Position numbers and translations under genes: made by a program. The notes under the pieces are model-generated. The model ran no database searches and was not told the origin of the DNA. It was given only the letters and a program-made list of their open reading frames with translations. From Enoplolaimus lenunculus (Eukaryota > Nematoda > Enoplea > Enoplida > Thoracostomopsidae), in assembly GCA_030248215.1 (NCBI GenBank), contig JASANG010002946.1, positions 1 through 64,000 on the forward strand: a stretch of 64,000 nucleotides of DNA, given 5' to 3'. Positions within the stretch are counted from its first letter, which is position 1, and each line of letters opens with the position of its first letter. Positions 63,275 through 64,000 of this stretch are shown here, piece after piece.

Positions 63275-63734
63275 CAGGGGTGCGACCGGATATTAATTTA
63301 CCGGATACCGGAACCAAATACGGATATTGAATTTTTTTACTGGAACAGGAACCGGATACCGGATTTTGTAGTTATTGAAATAATTTGCTTTTTTGCTGTA
63401 TTTTCAGCGTGCTCCACGTGTTCGTCTGTTATAAACTTTATAATTGCTGCTCATAAACTGAAGTACATATATAATACAAAAATGCGTTTAATTCTCGCTC
63501 GCTTAAGATAAAAATAGCTAAAACGTATCGAAACTTGAACTTCTTGAATTGCCCACAAATGTAATCGCAGCCAGATATTAAAGACGTCGACTTGTAAAAA
63601 GCGATTTTATGATATTCGGCACCACAACCATAAATATCCGGTATCAGGTAGGTTTATACCAGATACCGGAACCGGGTATGAATATCAGTTTTTGGCGGAT
63701 AATAAACCGGAACCGGATGTCCGATCGCACCCTG
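63275..63734. mobile_element. hAT-like family D copy
   Basis: CAGGGGTGCGACCGGATATT to GTCCGATCGCACCCTG; flanks GCCATGTG/GCCGTGGG (6 of 8). Inside is similar to 29374-29676, including the AAAACGTATCGAAACTTGA stretch. Confidence 0.7.
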
Positions 63735-64000
63735 GCCGTGGGTGAGCCGAACTGCGGAGATGGGCGGTCTAGGCTTCGGTTTTTACCTGACTACCGAGAC
63801 CGGACAAGAAAAGTCTCGGTCAATAAAAATTAAGTCTTCAAAATCATTTATTTCTAATGCTGCTTTTCGTAGTTTTTGTGTTTTTTATAGTTTTTTGTGT
63901 TATTTGTAACTTTTTGTGTTTTATCAGAATATCTGCTCGTAATTATTGCAAAACTATAAAATTTAATACTTCGAGACTCAAAAAAGCGTGACCGAGACCC

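Noticed and set aside
1-64000. CRISPR arrays, toxin-antitoxin pairs, prokaryotic operons
   Set aside because: The window is eukaryotic nuclear DNA with spliced genes; no such structures were seen.

Overview
The window is AT-rich nuclear DNA of an animal. It has spliced genes with GT-AG introns, short exons in long introns, and very dense small transposon relics. The four genes fit an invertebrate deuterostome; an ascidian-type tunicate is my best guess, but the sequence does not prove it. There are no rRNA genes, CRISPR arrays or prokaryotic operons.

Four host genes can be rebuilt exon by exon, and their intron phases agree at every junction except the first one in the window. (1) Plus strand, 1-7362: the 3' part of a group II metabotropic glutamate receptor, from the end of the ligand-binding domain through the Cys-rich domain and 7TM to a long Asn-rich tail; its 5' part is outside the window. 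(2) Minus strand, 23373-8871: a synaptotagmin-15-like double-C2 protein in eight exons, 391 codons, converging on the receptor gene. (3) Minus strand, 43822-39046: a complete MAD2 (MAD2L1) spindle-checkpoint gene in five exons, 207 aa. (4) Plus strand, 46373 to beyond 62910: a furin/PC5-type proprotein convertase, 18 exons seen, with complete catalytic and P domains, a large low-complexity insert, furin-like Cys repeats and a Thr-rich linker that runs off the window. MAD2 and the convertase are head to head, about 2.5 kb apart. The genes act in unrelated processes (glutamate signalling, membrane traffic, mitosis, secretory proteolysis), and nothing suggests a joint system.

The rest is mobile-element debris. 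It includes an internally deleted piggyBac transposon (11293-12936) and many non-autonomous families with terminal inverted repeats. The main ones are: TTAA-bordered elements with a tRNA-like core; hAT-like CAGGG/CCCTG elements with 8-bp target duplications; GGCC-ended elements that carry TTAGGC minisatellites, also with 8-bp duplications; CACTGTAAA elements; and TAGTGACCC elements. There is also a 5'-truncated LINE-like insertion with a 14-bp duplication, a tandem tRNA-derived SINE pair, and a probable solo LTR nested inside another repeat.

I found no clearly new enzymatic system. The most notable signals are insertions that sit exactly at exon edges (a stop codon lying inside a transposon target site, a target duplication overlapping a splice donor, piggyBac 10 bp from a donor) and compact non-autonomous elements with unusual cores (tRNA-like, telomere-like, palindrome arrays).
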